This document shows positions 1 through 9,452 of a DNA stretch of 64,000 bases, piece by piece (the stretch's first letter is position 1; each line of letters starts with the position of its first letter). This stretch comes from Stenotrophomonas maltophilia. GTDB lineage: Bacteria > Pseudomonadota > Gammaproteobacteria > Xanthomonadales > Xanthomonadaceae. The position numbers were made by a program, and so were the translations under genes. Under the pieces are notes generated by a model that saw nothing but the letters and a program-made list of their open reading frames with translations, searched no databases and was not told the origin of the DNA. Location: the NCBI RefSeq assembly GCF_900186865.1, contig NZ_LT906480.1:186001-250000 (forward strand), given 5' to 3'.

Positions 1-1014
1 CGCGAACCGCGCTTCGAGCAGGGCGAGATCGACCGGGTCAAGGCGAGCTGGATTGCCGGCATCCAGCAGGAGAAGGTCAACCCGGGTGCGGTGGCGATGC
101 GCGTGCTGCCGCCGCTGCTGTACGGCAAGGGCCACCCGTATGCCATTCCGTTCACCGGCAGCGGTGACGAAGCAGCGATCAACGGCCTGACCCGCGAAGA
201 CCTGGTCGACTTCCACCACGACTGGCTGCGGCCGCAGAACGGCACCCTGATCGTGGTCGGTGACACCACCCTGGCCGAGATCGTGCCGCTGCTGGACAAG
301 CAGCTGGGCGACTGGAAGGCTGCGGGCGACGCCCCGCAGGTGAAGGCCGCCACCGATGTGGCATTGCCGAAGGGCCCGCGCGTGTTCCTGATCGACCAGC
401 CGGGTGCGGTGCAGGCCAACCTGTTCGCAGGGCAGGTGGTGGCGCCGTCCAGCGCCACCAGCTCGACCCGCTTCGATATTGCCAACGGCGTGATCGGCGG
501 CGACTTCACCTCGCGCCTGAACATGAACCTGCGTGAGGACAAGCACTGGTCATACGGTGCGCGCAGCAGCGCGATCAACTCGGTGGGCCAGCGCCCGTGG
601 ATGGCCAGCGCGCCGGTGCAGATCGACAAGACCGGCCCGGCGCTGGCGGAAATGCGCAAGGAAATCGCCGCGTTCGCCGATGGCAGCAAGCCGGCCACCG
701 CCGCCGAGGTCAACCGCATCCGCAACATCCAGACCCTCAGCCTGCCCGGTGCCTACGAGACCGCCAGCGCGGTCGCCTCGACCATCGGTTCGATCGTGCA
801 GTTCAAGCGTCCGGACGACTACGTGCTGCGTCGCAAGGCCGAGATCGAGGCGATGACCCCGGCGCAGGTGCAGCAGGCCGCCGCCGAGATCAAGCCACAG
901 GCGCTGACCTGGGTGGTGGTGGGTGATCTCAAGCAGACCGAAGCGGCCGTGCGTGCGCTGAACCTGGGCGAGGTGACGGTGATCGACGCCGAAGGCAACC
1001 CGGTCAAGAAATAA
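1..1014 (+). CDS. M16 family zinc peptidase, C-terminal part
   Basis: The reading frame is open from base 1, so the gene begins outside the window; 337 codons are visible. The segment matches the second half of a periplasmic M16 (pitrilysin/insulinase-like) peptidase. It has a beta-rich block ending VVVGD near residue 75, then the conserved LRED...SYGA segment at about residues 176-185, whose Arg and Tyr normally hold substrate. A second VVVGDL block comes near the C-terminus. The catalytic HxxEH motif is not visible; it would lie in the missing N-terminal half, or the protein may be the non-catalytic partner of an M16 pair. A hairpin and a triple REP follow the stop codon. Confidence 0.85.
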   Translation, partial: REPRFEQGEIDRVKASWIAGIQQEKVNPGAVAMRVLPPLLYGKGHPYAIPFTGSGDEAAINGLTREDLVDFHHDWLRPQNGTLIVVGDTTLAEIVPLLDKQLGDWKAAGDAPQVKAATDVALPKGPRVFLIDQPGAVQANLFAGQVVAPSSATSSTRFDIANGVIGGDFTSRLNMNLREDKHWSYGARSSAINSVGQRPWMASAPVQIDKTGPALAEMRKEIAAFADGSKPATAAEVNRIRNIQTLSLPGAYETASAVASTIGSIVQFKRPDDYVLRRKAEIEAMTPAQVQQAAAEIKPQALTWVVVGDLKQTEAAVRALNLGEVTVIDAEGNPVKK

Positions 1015-1021
1015 GGGATGC

Positions 1022-1045
1022 GCCTGCCCGCCCCCGCGGGCAGGC
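1022..1045 (+). terminator. Hairpin after the M16 peptidase gene
   Basis: GCCTGCCCGC and GCGGGCAGGC form a perfect 10-bp stem eight bases after the peptidase stop codon. There is no T-run, so it may stabilise the mRNA 3' end rather than act as an intrinsic terminator. Confidence 0.4.
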
Positions 1046-1053
1046 CTCCCCAG

Positions 1054-1144
1054 GTAGTGCCGGCCGCTGGCCGGCAACCTTGCCGTGGTAGTGCCGGCCG
1101 CTGGCCGGCAACCTTGCTCTGGTAGTGCCGGCCGCTGGCCGGCA
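1054..1144 (+). repeat. Three tandem SMAG (GTAG) REP elements
   Basis: Three head-to-tail copies start at 1054, 1088 and 1122. Each is 23 bases, begins GTAG and folds as GCCGGCC-GCT-GGCCGGC. The spacers are about 11 bases of related sequence. This is the REP family reported for S. maltophilia. A further hairpin, GTGACCC/GGGTCAC, lies at 1150-1170. Confidence 0.9.
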
Positions 1145-1260
1145 ACGCCGTGACCCGAAGGCGGGGTCACAGCCCCCTGCGGGGGATCCGTTCCCCCACC
1201 GGCTACCCCCGATTCAGGCGGTTCAGGCAGAATCCCTCCATACCCTTCCAGGATCTGCCC

Positions 1261-1578
1261 ATGCGCGTTCTGCTGCTTTCCTCCCTGCTGCTCACCGTCA
1301 CCGCCTGTACCTGGGTGCCGATCGAACCGGCCGGCAAGGCGACCCGCGTGCTGCCGGCAGGCGCGGTTCCCGCTGGCTGCATCGCCAAGGGCGAGGTGGT
1401 GGTGACCGTGAAGAGCAAGGTCGGCTTCTACAACCGCAACCCGCTGCGCGTGCAGGAAGAGCTGGAAACCCTGGCCCGCAACGAGGCCCCGAGCGCCGGC
1501 GCCAATGCCGTGCAGGCCGCCGCGGCCCCGGCCGATGGCAGCCAGCGCTTCGCCGCATTCCAGTGCCCGCCGCGCTGA
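1261..1578 (+). CDS. Small lipoprotein, DUF4156-like
   Basis: This is a 105-residue protein. The first 16 residues form a lipoprotein signal ending in the lipobox LTVTAC, so Cys17 would be the lipidated residue. The mature part has a Cys in PAGCIAKGEVVV and another in FQCPPR, a spacing seen in DUF4156/RcsF-like outer-membrane lipoproteins, which may form a disulfide. The ATG at 1261 was chosen because it starts exactly at the signal peptide; the longer open frame upstream runs through repeat DNA. The function is unknown, and assignment to DUF4156 is from memory of the family pattern. Confidence 0.75.
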   Translation: MRVLLLSSLLLTVTACTWVPIEPAGKATRVLPAGAVPAGCIAKGEVVVTVKSKVGFYNRNPLRVQEELETLARNEAPSAGANAVQAAAAPADGSQRFAAFQCPPR

Positions 1579-1681
1579 ACGCTTCACCATACGGCCAAGG
1601 CTGAATTCGTAAAGATGCGGTGAAGGCCCCGGGGGTTATAGAATAGCGCCCCCTTTTGCCTGAGCCTTGGCGCTAACCTCG

Positions 1682-2698
1682 ATGCTCTTCAAGAATGTCT
1701 CGATCGCCGGCCTGGCACACGTCGACGCGCCGCATACGCTGACCACCAAGGAAATCAACGAACGCCTGCAGCCGACGTTGGATCGCCTGGGTATCCGCAC
1801 CGACGTGCTCGGCGACATCGCCGGCATCCACGCGCGCCGCCTGTGGGACAACGGCGTGCTGGCGTCCGACGCTGCCACCATGGCAGGCCGCAAGGCACTG
1901 GAAGACGCAGGCATCAATGCGACGCAGGTTGGCCTGCTGGTCAACACCTCGGTCAGCCGCGACTACCTGGAGCCGTCCACGGCTTCCATCGTCTCGGGCA
2001 ACCTCGGCGTCAGCGACGAGTGCATGACCTTCGACGTCGCCAATGCCTGCCTGGCCTTCATCAACGGCATGGATATCGCCGCGCGCATGATCGAGCGCGG
2101 CGACATCGACTACGCGCTGGTGGTGGACGGCGAGACCGCCAACCTGGTGTACGAGAAGACCCTGGAGCGCATGACCGCCCCGGACGTCACCGCTGACGAT
2201 TTCCGCAACGAGCTGGCCGCCCTGACCACCGGTTCGGGTGCCGCGGCGATGGTGATGGCGCGCTCGGAGCTGGTGCCGGACGCGCCGCGCTACAAGGGCG
2301 GCGTGACGCGCTCGGCCACCGAGTGGAACCAGCTGTGCCTGGGCAACCTGGACCGCATGGTCACCGACACCCGCCTGCTGCTGATCGAAGGCATCAAGCT
2401 GGCACAGAAGACCTTCACCGCTGCCAAGATCGCCTTGGGCTGGGCCGTGGAAGAGCTGGACCAGTTCGTGATCCACCAGGTCAGCCAGCCGCACACCGCC
2501 GCGTTCATCAAGAACTTCGGCATCGACCCGAAGAAGGTGATGACCATCTTCGGCGAGCACGGCAACATCGGCCCGGCCTCGGTGCCGATCGTGCTGAGCA
2601 AGCTCAAGCAGCTGGGCAAGCTGAAGAAGGGCGATCGCATCGCGCTTCTGGGTATCGGCTCGGGCCTGAACTGCTCGATGGCTGAAGTGGTCTGGTAA
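1682..2698 (+). CDS. oleA: OleA, acyl-CoA Claisen condensation enzyme
   Basis: This 338-residue thiolase-fold enzyme condenses two long-chain acyl-CoAs head-to-head to a 2-alkyl-3-ketoacid, the first step of long-chain olefin synthesis. It closely matches Xanthomonas campestris OleA throughout. The nucleophilic Cys is residue 123 in DVANACLAF and the general-base Glu is residue 97 in DYLEPS. His in VIHQVS and Asn in GEHGNIGPAS complete the thiolase-type site. The ATG at 1682 gives the family N-terminus; a TTG at 1667 would add only five residues. The gene is followed by a hairpin and then oleB. Confidence 0.97.
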   Translation: MLFKNVSIAGLAHVDAPHTLTTKEINERLQPTLDRLGIRTDVLGDIAGIHARRLWDNGVLASDAATMAGRKALEDAGINATQVGLLVNTSVSRDYLEPSTASIVSGNLGVSDECMTFDVANACLAFINGMDIAARMIERGDIDYALVVDGETANLVYEKTLERMTAPDVTADDFRNELAALTTGSGAAAMVMARSELVPDAPRYKGGVTRSATEWNQLCLGNLDRMVTDTRLLLIEGIKLAQKTFTAAKIALGWAVEELDQFVIHQVSQPHTAAFIKNFGIDPKKVMTIFGEHGNIGPASVPIVLSKLKQLGKLKKGDRIALLGIGSGLNCSMAEVVW

Positions 2699-2753
2699 AA
2701 GAGTCACCGCTGACCTGCTGCACGACGGGCAGCGATGATTTTTCCAAGTGTTC

Positions 2754-2775
2754 AAGGGCCGGTTTACCGGCCCTT
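2754..2775 (+). terminator. Intrinsic terminator or attenuator between oleA and oleB
   Basis: AAGGGCCGGT, a TT loop and ACCGGCCCTT form a perfect 10-bp stem followed by a short T stretch. It ends 17 bases before the oleB start. It would lower oleB transcription relative to oleA if both are read from one promoter. Confidence 0.6.
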
Positions 2776-2792
2776 TCTACAGGTGCGATCCG

Positions 2793-3683
2793 ATGTCCCA
2801 GCTTCCCGGTTACCCCGCCCACCCGCAGCGCTTCGAGGTACGCCCCGGCCTGTCGATGAACTATCTCGACGAAGGCCCGCGCGACGGCGAGGTGGTGGTG
2901 ATGGTGCACGGCAACCCGTCGTGGAGCTATTACTGGCGCACGCTGGTCGCCGGCCTGTCGGACACGTACCGCTGCATCGTGCCGGACCACATCGGCATGG
3001 GCCTGTCGGACAAGCCCGATGACAGCCGCTACGAGTACACGCTGCAGTCGCGCGTTGACGACCTCGATGCGCTGCTCAAGCACCTGGGCATCACCGGCCC
3101 GGTGACCCTGGCGGTGCACGACTGGGGCGGCATGATCGGTTTCGGCTGGGCGCTGTCGCACCACGACCAGGTCAAGCGCCTGGTGGTGCTCAATACCGCT
3201 GCATTCCCGATGCCGGCGGCGAAGAAGATGCCGTGGCAGATCGCGCTGGGCCGCCACTGGAAGATCGGCGAGTGGATCATCCGCACCTTCAACGCGTTCT
3301 CCTCCGGTGCCTCGTGGCTGGGCGTGGAGCGGAAGATGCCGGCCGACGTGCGCCGCGCCTACGTGTCGCCGTACAACAGTTGGGCCAACCGCATCAGCAC
3401 CATCCGCTTCATGCAGGACATCCCGCTGTCGCCGGCCGACAAGGCGTGGTCGCTGCTGGAGCGTGCCGGCAAGGCGCTGCCGTCGTTCGCCGACCGGCCG
3501 GCCTTCCTCGGCTGGGGCCTGCGCGACTTCGTGTTCGACCACCACTTCCTGAAGGGCTTCCAGGCCGCGCTGCCGCAGGCCCAGGTACATGCGTTCGAGG
3601 ACGCCGGCCACTACGTGCTGGAAGACAAGCACGAAGTGCTGGTGCCGGAGATCCGCGCGTTCCTGGACGCCAACCCGATCTGA
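2793..3683 (+). CDS. oleB: OleB, beta-lactone decarboxylase
   Basis: This is a 296-residue alpha/beta hydrolase of the haloalkane dehalogenase type. In olefin synthesis OleB splits the cis-beta-lactone made by OleC into the alkene and CO2. HGNPSW at residues 39-44 forms the oxyanion-hole motif and Asp110 in VHDWGG is the nucleophile. The late His is in DAGHYVLED. The ATG at 2793 matches the family N-terminus. An in-frame GTG at 2748 lies in front of the upstream hairpin and is unlikely. OleB is the only hydrolase in the cluster and normally assembles with OleC and OleD. Confidence 0.95.
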   Translation: MSQLPGYPAHPQRFEVRPGLSMNYLDEGPRDGEVVVMVHGNPSWSYYWRTLVAGLSDTYRCIVPDHIGMGLSDKPDDSRYEYTLQSRVDDLDALLKHLGITGPVTLAVHDWGGMIGFGWALSHHDQVKRLVVLNTAAFPMPAAKKMPWQIALGRHWKIGEWIIRTFNAFSSGASWLGVERKMPADVRRAYVSPYNSWANRISTIRFMQDIPLSPADKAWSLLERAGKALPSFADRPAFLGWGLRDFVFDHHFLKGFQAALPQAQVHAFEDAGHYVLEDKHEVLVPEIRAFLDANPI

Positions 3684-3688
3684 TCGGT

Positions 3689-3795
3689 GTGCCGACCAAC
3701 GGTCGGCACCCACCCCTTCCTCTTCCGGTGGGTGCCGACCGTGGGTCGGCACACCCGAAGGGTTGATGAGGTTGCCGGCCAGCGGCCGGCACTAC
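3689..3795. repeat. Facing hairpin repeats and a reversed REP between oleB and the YkgJ gene
   Basis: Two copies of the GTGCCGACC/GGTCGGCAC hairpin lie at 3689-3709 and 3732-3752. Their flanking CACCC and GGGTG bases are also complementary, so the pair can fold as one larger palindrome. A reversed SMAG REP follows at 3773-3795, ending three bases before the stop codon of the opposing gene. The cluster could terminate transcription from both sides. Confidence 0.8.
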
Positions 3796-3797
3796 CA

Positions 3798-4229
3798 TTA
3801 CGCGGCGACCGGCGCCTGCGGCGGCGAGGAAGGGCTGTTGCCGTTGTCGTCCGGATGGTCGTCGTCATTGTCGGCGTCATCGCGCCAGCGCCAGTCGGCC
3901 GGCGTCAACGGATCCAGGCCATAGGCGATGCGCGCCTTGTCGCACTGCGGGCTGGCCTTGCCGTACTCCCACGATGCATCCACCTCGCGGCACACGCTGG
4001 GCCGGTTGGGATGGATGGTGCAGCGTGAATACACGCCGATCTGCGCATCCAGCGCCACGCAGCGCACCGGCTTGGAATGGGTGCCGCGCATGCACAGGCG
4101 GTGCGGGTCCAGCACCTCGGTGAGCTGGTGCGGCACGCCGCCGGGGGTGACCTCGTCTGATTCCATCCAGTGGAAGGCCACGCGGTACTGGGTGCAGCAG
4201 GCGCCGCAGGTCATGCAGGGATGTTGCAT
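3798..4229 (-). CDS. YkgJ-family cysteine cluster protein
   Basis: This 143-residue protein has a CxxCxxCC motif near its start (PCMTCGACC), with further Cys in LCMRGT, VRCVAL, SRCTIHP and PSVCREVD. This is the pattern of the YkgJ/UPF0153 family, predicted to bind zinc or an iron-sulfur cluster. The C-terminal 25 residues are acidic and low complexity. The start at 4229 has a GAGG ribosome site upstream and begins the conserved domain; the longer frame to 4304 adds nothing recognisable. It sits inside the ole cluster on the opposite strand; I recall an intervening gene at the same place in X. campestris. The function is unknown. Confidence 0.85.
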   Translation of the reverse strand: MQHPCMTCGACCTQYRVAFHWMESDEVTPGGVPHQLTEVLDPHRLCMRGTHSKPVRCVALDAQIGVYSRCTIHPNRPSVCREVDASWEYGKASPQCDKARIAYGLDPLTPADWRWRDDADNDDDHPDDNGNSPSSPPQAPVAA

Positions 4230-4333
4230 GGGCAAGCCGCCTCGGGCGGCAGTCGGAATCAGGAACGAGGGTGCGGATTTTCCACGAAGTGGGCCGCCGC
4301 GCAAGAAATTCCGTAAGCGGCGACAATGAACGG

Positions 4334-5992
4334 ATGAACCGACCCTGCAATATTGCCGCCCGCTTGCCTGAACTGGCGCGTGAACGGCCTGATCAGATCG
4401 CCATCCGCTGCCCTGGCCGCCGTGGCGCCGGCAACGGCATGGCCGCCTACGACGTGACCCTGGATTACCGCCAGCTGGACGCCCGCAGCGACGCCATGGC
4501 GGCCGGCCTGGCCGGCTACGGGATCGGCCGTGGAGTGCGCACGGTGGTGATGGTGCGGCCGTCGCCGGAGTTCTTCCTGCTGATGTTTGCCCTGTTCAAG
4601 CTGGGCGCGGTGCCGGTGCTGGTCGACCCGGGCATCGACAGGCGCGCGCTGAAGCAGTGCTTGGACGAGGCGCAGCCGGAGGCCTTCATCGGCATTCCGC
4701 TGGCGCATGTGGCGCGGCTGGTGCTGCGCTGGGCACCCTCGGCGGCGCGCCTGGTGACCGTGGGCCGCCGCCTCGGCTGGGGCGGGACCACGCTGGCCGC
4801 GCTGGAGCGCGCCGGCGCCAAGGGTGGGCCGATGCTGGCCGCCACCGACGGCGAGGACATGGCCGCGATCCTGTTCACCAGCGGCTCCACCGGCGTGCCC
4901 AAGGGCGTGGTCTACCGCCACCGCCACTTCGTCGGCCAGATCCAGCTGCTGGGCAGCGCCTTCGGCATGGAAGCGGGCGGGGTGGACCTGCCGACCTTCC
5001 CGCCGTTTGCCCTGTTCGACCCGGCGCTGGGCCTGACCTCGGTCATCCCGGACATGGACCCGACCCGGCCGGCGCAGGCCGACCCGGCGCGCCTGCACGA
5101 CGCCATCCAGCGCTTCGGCGTGACCCAGCTGTTCGGCTCGCCGGCGCTGATGCGGGTGCTGGCGAAGCATGGCCGGCCGCTGCCGACGGTGACCCGGGTG
5201 ACCTCGGCGGGTGCGCCGGTGCCGCCGGACGTGGTCGCCACCATCCGCAGCCTGCTGCCGGCCGACGCGCAGTTCTGGACGCCGTATGGCGCCACCGAGT
5301 GCCTGCCGGTAGCGGTGGTCGAAGGCCGCGAGCTGGAACGCACGCGCGCCGCCACCGAGGCCGGCGCCGGCACCTGCGTGGGCAGCGTGGTGGCGCCGAA
5401 CGAAGTGCGCATCATCGCCATCGATGACGCGCCGCTGGCCGACTGGTCGCAGGCGCGCGTGCTGGCGGTTGGCGAAGTGGGAGAAATCACGGTGGCTGGC
5501 CCGACCGCCACCGACAGCTACTTCAACCGCCCGCAGGCCACGGCTGCAGCGAAGATCCGCGAGACGCTGGCCGATGGCAGCACCCGCGTGGTGCATCGCA
5601 TGGGTGACGTCGGTTACTTCGATGCGCAGGGTCGCCTGTGGTTCTGCGGGCGCAAGACGCAGCGCGTGGAAACCGCGCGCGGACCGCTGTACACCGAACA
5701 GGTCGAGCCAGTGTTCAACACCGTCGCAGGCGTGGCGCGCACCGCGCTGGTCGGTGTCGGCGCCGCCGGTGCGCAGGTGCCGGTGCTGTGCGTGGAACTG
5801 CTGCGCGGCCAGTCCGACAGCCCGGCGCTGCAGGAAGCGCTGCGTGCGCATGCCGCAGCGCGCACGCCTGAGGCCGGCCTGCAGCACTTCCTGGTGCATC
5901 CGGCGTTCCCCGTCGATATCCGTCACAACGCCAAGATCGGCCGCGAGAAGCTCGCCGTCTGGGCCAGCGCCGAACTGGAGAAGCGCGCATGA
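4334..5992 (+). CDS. oleC: OleC, beta-lactone synthetase
   Basis: This 552-residue member of the acyl-adenylating (ANL) superfamily uses ATP to close 2-alkyl-3-hydroxyacids to beta-lactones in the olefin pathway. The P-loop-like motif [11 protein letters not shown] lies near residues 180-190. The adenine-site motif YGATE is near residue 320, and GDVGYFD and [12 protein letters not shown] mark the hinge. A Lys in [10 protein letters not shown] near the C-terminus is the expected catalytic Lys. The ATG at 4334 matches the family; the open frame extends to 4271 without support. The stop overlaps the oleD start as ATGA, so the two are translationally coupled. Confidence 0.95.
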   Translation: MNRPCNIAARLPELARERPDQIAIRCPGRRGAGNGMAAYDVTLDYRQLDARSDAMAAGLAGYGIGRGVRTVVMVRPSPEFFLLMFALFKLGAVPVLVDPGIDRRALKQCLDEAQPEAFIGIPLAHVARLVLRWAPSAARLVTVGRRLGWGGTTLAALERAGAKGGPMLAATDGEDMAAILFTSGSTGVPKGVVYRHRHFVGQIQLLGSAFGMEAGGVDLPTFPPFALFDPALGLTSVIPDMDPTRPAQADPARLHDAIQRFGVTQLFGSPALMRVLAKHGRPLPTVTRVTSAGAPVPPDVVATIRSLLPADAQFWTPYGATECLPVAVVEGRELERTRAATEAGAGTCVGSVVAPNEVRIIAIDDAPLADWSQARVLAVGEVGEITVAGPTATDSYFNRPQATAAAKIRETLADGSTRVVHRMGDVGYFDAQGRLWFCGRKTQRVETARGPLYTEQVEPVFNTVAGVARTALVGVGAAGAQVPVLCVELLRGQSDSPALQEALRAHAAARTPEAGLQHFLVHPAFPVDIRHNAKIGREKLAVWASAELEKRA

Positions 5993-6981
5993 AGATCCTG
6001 GTCACCGGTGGTGGTGGGTTCCTTGGCCAGGCGCTGTGCCGCGGGCTGGTCGAACGTGGCCACCAGGTACTGGCGTTCAACCGCAGCCATTACCCGGAGC
6101 TGCAGGTGATGGGCGTGGGCCAGATCCGTGGCGACCTGGCCGACCCGCAGGCGGTCCTGCATGCGGTGGCCGGCGTCGATGCGGTATTCCACAACGGTGC
6201 CAAGGCCGGTGCGTGGGGCAGCTATGACAGCTACCACCAGGCCAATGTGGTCGGCACCGACAACGTCATCGCCGCCTGCCGTGCGCACGGTATCGGCCGG
6301 CTGGTCTACACCTCCACGCCCAGCGTGACGCACCGGGCCACGCACCCGGTGGAAGGCCTCGGCGCCGACGAAGTGCCGTACGGCGAAGATTTCCAGGCGC
6401 CCTATGCGGCCACCAAGGCGATTGCCGAACAGCGCGTGCTGGCGGCCAATGACGCGTCGCTGGCGACGGTGGCGCTGCGTCCGCGCCTGATCTGGGGCCC
6501 TGGCGACCAGCAGCTGGTACCGCGCCTGGCCGAACGTGCACGACAGGGCCGCCTGCGCCTGGTGGGCGATGGCAGCAACAAGGTCGATACCACCTACATC
6601 GACAACGCCGCGCTTGCCCACTTCCTCGCCTTCGAGGCACTGGCGCCCGGTGCCGCATGTGCAGGCAAGGCCTACTTCATTTCCAACGGCGAACCGCTGC
6701 CGATGCGCGAGCTGGTCAACAAGCTGCTGCAGGCGGTGGGTGCACCGACCGTGGACAAGGCGATCAGCTTCAAGACCGCGTACCGTATCGGCGCCATCTG
6801 CGAGCGGCTGTGGCCGCTGCTGCGCCTGCGCGGCGAACCGCCGTTGACCCGGTTCCTGGCCGAACAGCTGTGCACGCCGCACTGGTACAGCATGGAGCCG
6901 GCCCGCCGTGACTTCGGCTATGTGCCGCAGGTCAGCATCGAAGAAGGGCTGCGCAGGCTGAAGGCTTCATCTGCTGCATAG
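5989..6981 (+). CDS. oleD: OleD, 2-alkyl-3-ketoalkanoate reductase
   Basis: This is a 330-residue short-chain dehydrogenase of the extended type. It reduces the OleA product to the 2-alkyl-3-hydroxyacid used by OleC, with NADPH as cofactor. The N-terminal Rossmann motif [12 protein letters not shown] is at residues 5-16, and the catalytic YxxxK is in [10 protein letters not shown] near residue 140. The first four bases overlap the oleC stop codon. No related gene follows, so oleD ends the cluster. Confidence 0.95.
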   Translation: MKILVTGGGGFLGQALCRGLVERGHQVLAFNRSHYPELQVMGVGQIRGDLADPQAVLHAVAGVDAVFHNGAKAGAWGSYDSYHQANVVGTDNVIAACRAHGIGRLVYTSTPSVTHRATHPVEGLGADEVPYGEDFQAPYAATKAIAEQRVLAANDASLATVALRPRLIWGPGDQQLVPRLAERARQGRLRLVGDGSNKVDTTYIDNAALAHFLAFEALAPGAACAGKAYFISNGEPLPMRELVNKLLQAVGAPTVDKAISFKTAYRIGAICERLWPLLRLRGEPPLTRFLAEQLCTPHWYSMEPARRDFGYVPQVSIEEGLRRLKASSAA

Positions 6982-7062
6982 ATCGCCATCACTGGTTGCA
7001 CACCGCAGGATCGGGAGGATGGACCCACGCCATTCAAGGCTCGACCACCCGCGAGGAGCGCC

Positions 7063-7218
7063 ATGCTGCATTACGCCATCATTTTCTTTGTCATCGCCAT
7101 CATCGCCGCCGTTCTGGGTTTCTCCGGTATCGCCGGCGCCGCAACGAACATCGCCTGGATCCTGTTCGTGGTGTTCCTGATCCTTGCGGTGATCTCGATG
7201 TTCCGCAAGCGAGGCTAG
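7063..7218 (+). CDS. DUF1328 (YtjA family) small membrane protein
   Basis: This is a 51-residue peptide with two hydrophobic helices: [15 protein letters not shown] near residues 6-20 and [17 protein letters not shown] near residues 31-47. A basic tail RKRG follows. This is the length and pattern of the YtjA/UPF0391 family (DUF1328), inner-membrane peptides of unknown function. A GAGGAG ribosome site lies about 5 bases before the ATG. It is monocistronic between oleD and a REP. Confidence 0.85.
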   Translation: MLHYAIIFFVIAIIAAVLGFSGIAGAATNIAWILFVVFLILAVISMFRKRG

Positions 7219-7221
7219 CCG

Positions 7222-7282
7222 GTAGTGCCGGCCGCTGGCCGGCATCGCTTTCCGCAGAGTCGAGCCATGCTCGACTCTGCGG
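7222..7282. repeat. SMAG REP followed by a perfect 14-bp hairpin
   Basis: A SMAG REP occupies 7222-7244. At 7252-7282, CCGCAGAGTCGAGC and its exact complement are separated by CAT. The pair lies between the convergent DUF1328 and ddl genes, ending 12 bases before the ddl stop, and could terminate both. Confidence 0.85.
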
Positions 7283-7294
7283 GCGATCACCACG

Positions 7295-8389
7295 TTACAC
7301 AGCGCTCTGCAGCCCGCGATCGGCCTCATGGCGTACCAGCGCCAGTTCGATCAGGCGCGTGATCAGCGTGGTGTAGTCAACACCGCTGGCGCCCCACAGC
7401 TTCGGGTACATGCTGATGCGGGTGAAGCCCGGCAGCGTGTTGACCTCGTTGATGACGATCTCGCCGTCTGCGGTGAGGAACACATCCACGCGCGCCATGC
7501 CCGCACACTCCAGCGCCTGGTAGGCCTGCAGCGCGATCTGCTGGATGCGCGCCTGGGTTGCAGCATCGATATCCGCCGGCACCACCACCTCGGCGCCATC
7601 GGCGTTGATGTACTTGGTGTCGTAGGCGTAGAACTCGTCGTGCACCACCACCTCGCCGCACAGGCTGGCCTGCGGATGTTCGTTGCCCAGCACCGCGCAC
7701 TCGATCTCACGACCGACCACCGCCGATTCCACCAGCACCTTGTGGTCGTAGCGCAGCGCCAAGGCCAGTGCCTCGGTGAAGCCCGCCGCATCCTTGACCT
7801 TGCTCACGCCCACCGACGAACCCTGGTTGGCCGGCTTCACGAACAACGGCAGGCCGAGCTGCGCGATCACCGCATCGGCATCCACCTCCGCCGCCTGATG
7901 GCGACGGATGCACAGCCACGGTGCCACCTGCAGCCCGGCGTCGCGCAGCAGGCGTTTGGTTACGTCCTTGTCCATCGCCACCGCCGAGCCCAGTACCGGC
8001 GAACCGACGAAGGGCAGGTTGATCATGCGCAGCAGCCCCTGCAGCGCACCGTCCTCGCCCAGTGGCCCGTGCACGATCGGCAACACGACATCGATCTGGC
8101 CCAGCGCGCTGGCCGCATCGCACGGCTGCAGCTGCGCCTGCTCGGCGCCCGGACGCACCGCCAGCGACTGGCCCGAGCGATGCAGCGCGATGCGCGACGG
8201 ATCATCGGCATTGATCAGGAAGGTATCCGGCTGGCTCAGATGCCACTGGCCCTGCTTGTCGATGCCGACCAGCACCGGCTCGAAGCGCTCGCGATCAAGC
8301 GCATCGAGGATGTTCTTCGCCGACTGCAGCGAAACTTCGTGCTCGGAAGACTTGCCCCCGAAAATGATGCCAACCCGGGTCCGTGCCAT
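7295..8389 (-). CDS. ddl: D-alanine--D-alanine ligase
   Basis: This 364-residue cytoplasmic ATP-grasp enzyme joins two D-Ala molecules for peptidoglycan synthesis. It follows E. coli DdlA almost block for block. The motifs are [20 protein letters not shown] at the N-terminus, [12 protein letters not shown] for substrate, [14 protein letters not shown] for ATP, and EVNTLPGFT near the C-terminus. The start at 8389 reproduces the DdlA N-terminus. A second in-frame ATG at 8440 has a better ribosome site (GGAGGG) and would add 17 residues, so the true start is uncertain. Confidence 0.95.
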   Translation of the reverse strand: MARTRVGIIFGGKSSEHEVSLQSAKNILDALDRERFEPVLVGIDKQGQWHLSQPDTFLINADDPSRIALHRSGQSLAVRPGAEQAQLQPCDAASALGQIDVVLPIVHGPLGEDGALQGLLRMINLPFVGSPVLGSAVAMDKDVTKRLLRDAGLQVAPWLCIRRHQAAEVDADAVIAQLGLPLFVKPANQGSSVGVSKVKDAAGFTEALALALRYDHKVLVESAVVGREIECAVLGNEHPQASLCGEVVVHDEFYAYDTKYINADGAEVVVPADIDAATQARIQQIALQAYQALECAGMARVDVFLTADGEIVINEVNTLPGFTRISMYPKLWGASGVDYTTLITRLIELALVRHEADRGLQSAV

Positions 8390-8477
8390 GGGGAGTGCGA
8401 TGTCCTGTGCGTTGCGTGGCCCCATAGCATGAACCTTCATCGGCCCTCCGCGTGAGGCACAGATGAACCAGAAATCC

Positions 8478-8783
8478 ATCCACGCATGGCGTGGATCTAC
8501 CGTCCTCATGGCCCATCAGCAGGGGTCGGAGCCCGTTGCGCTACAACGGCATCCGACCCCACGGACGACAGGAAACTGTCGAAGGCGGGGTGGGTCCGGT
8601 TGTGGGGGCGTGAGCCGCATGGATGCGGCGACCGAGCTTACATGGACGTACTTGCAGCGTCCCCCGCAACCGGACCCACCCCGCCATCCCACGGATAGCC
8701 AGCTTTTGATGTTGATCTTGCCGGCCAGCGGCCGGCACTACCACGGGTGCCGGGCGGCAGCCCGGCAGCCCGGCAGCCCGGCC
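8478..8783. repeat. Composite repeat module A between ddl and ubiJ
   Basis: This fills the divergent gap in order. A hairpin ATCCACGC/GCGTGGAT is at 8478-8496 and a GGGGTC...GACCCC hairpin at 8522-8560. A long palindrome follows, with 25-base arms at 8584-8608 and 8661-8685. Inside it is a hairpin GCCGCAT/ATGCGGC at 8614-8629. A reversed SMAG REP is at 8719-8741, and tandem GCAGCCCG units lie around 8755-8783. The same kind of array occurs at three other places in the window. Promoters for ddl and ubiJ must also lie here, but I cannot place them. Confidence 0.85.
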
Positions 8784-8816
8784 CAAGCTCCCCACCCACG
8801 CAGGTAGAATGCGCAC

Positions 8817-9452
8817 ATGGCTCTCTCCCTGCTCAAGTCCCTCAAGCCGGTCGCTGGCCGCGCCCTGCAGATCGCCCTGAACCGCGCGCTGGCGCTGGAT
8901 CCGGATACCCGCCATGGATTGGCCAGCCTCGACGGCCGGCATATCGACCTGACCCTGGAAGCGCCGTCGCTGGCCATGCGCATCAGCGTCGACGGCGACC
9001 AGCTGCGGGTCGGCCCGGTGGATGCGCAGGAAGCCGACCTGGCCGTGCGCAGCAGCCTGGCCGGCGTGCTGGCGCAGCTGCCGCTGCTGGCCAACGCGCG
9101 GCGCGGCGACAACAACGGCAAGGGCCGTGTGCGCGTGGCCGGCGATGCCGAGCTGGCGCGCCGCCTGCAGCAACTGGCCAAGGGCTTCGATCCGGACTGG
9201 CAGCAGCCTTTCGTCAGCGTATTCGGCGAAGTACTGGGCGTGCAGGTCGCCAACACCCTGCGCAGCGCCCTGCAGCACGCGCGCCAGGGGGCGATCGACC
9301 TGGCCCACAGCGCCGCTGAGTTCATCACCGAGGAGTCGCGCGATGTGGTGCCGCGCGCCGAGCTGGATGCCTTCCACGACGACGTGGACGTGCTGCGCGA
9401 TGACGTGGAGCGCCTTGGTGCACGCGTGCAGCGCCTGCGGGGTGCCGCATGA
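8817..9452 (+). CDS. ubiJ: UbiJ, ubiquinone biosynthesis accessory factor
   Basis: This is a 211-residue protein with an SCP2-like lipid-binding domain (about residues 15-110, including [22 protein letters not shown]). A C-terminal helical segment (about 170-211) is rich in Asp, Glu, Leu and Val and likely forms a coiled coil. UbiJ binds ubiquinone intermediates and helps organise the soluble Ubi complex. Its stop overlaps the ubiB start as ATGA, the conserved ubiJ-ubiB arrangement of Gammaproteobacteria, and this context supports the assignment more than any single motif. Confidence 0.88.
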   Translation: MALSLLKSLKPVAGRALQIALNRALALDPDTRHGLASLDGRHIDLTLEAPSLAMRISVDGDQLRVGPVDAQEADLAVRSSLAGVLAQLPLLANARRGDNNGKGRVRVAGDAELARRLQQLAKGFDPDWQQPFVSVFGEVLGVQVANTLRSALQHARQGAIDLAHSAAEFITEESRDVVPRAELDAFHDDVDVLRDDVERLGARVQRLRGAA

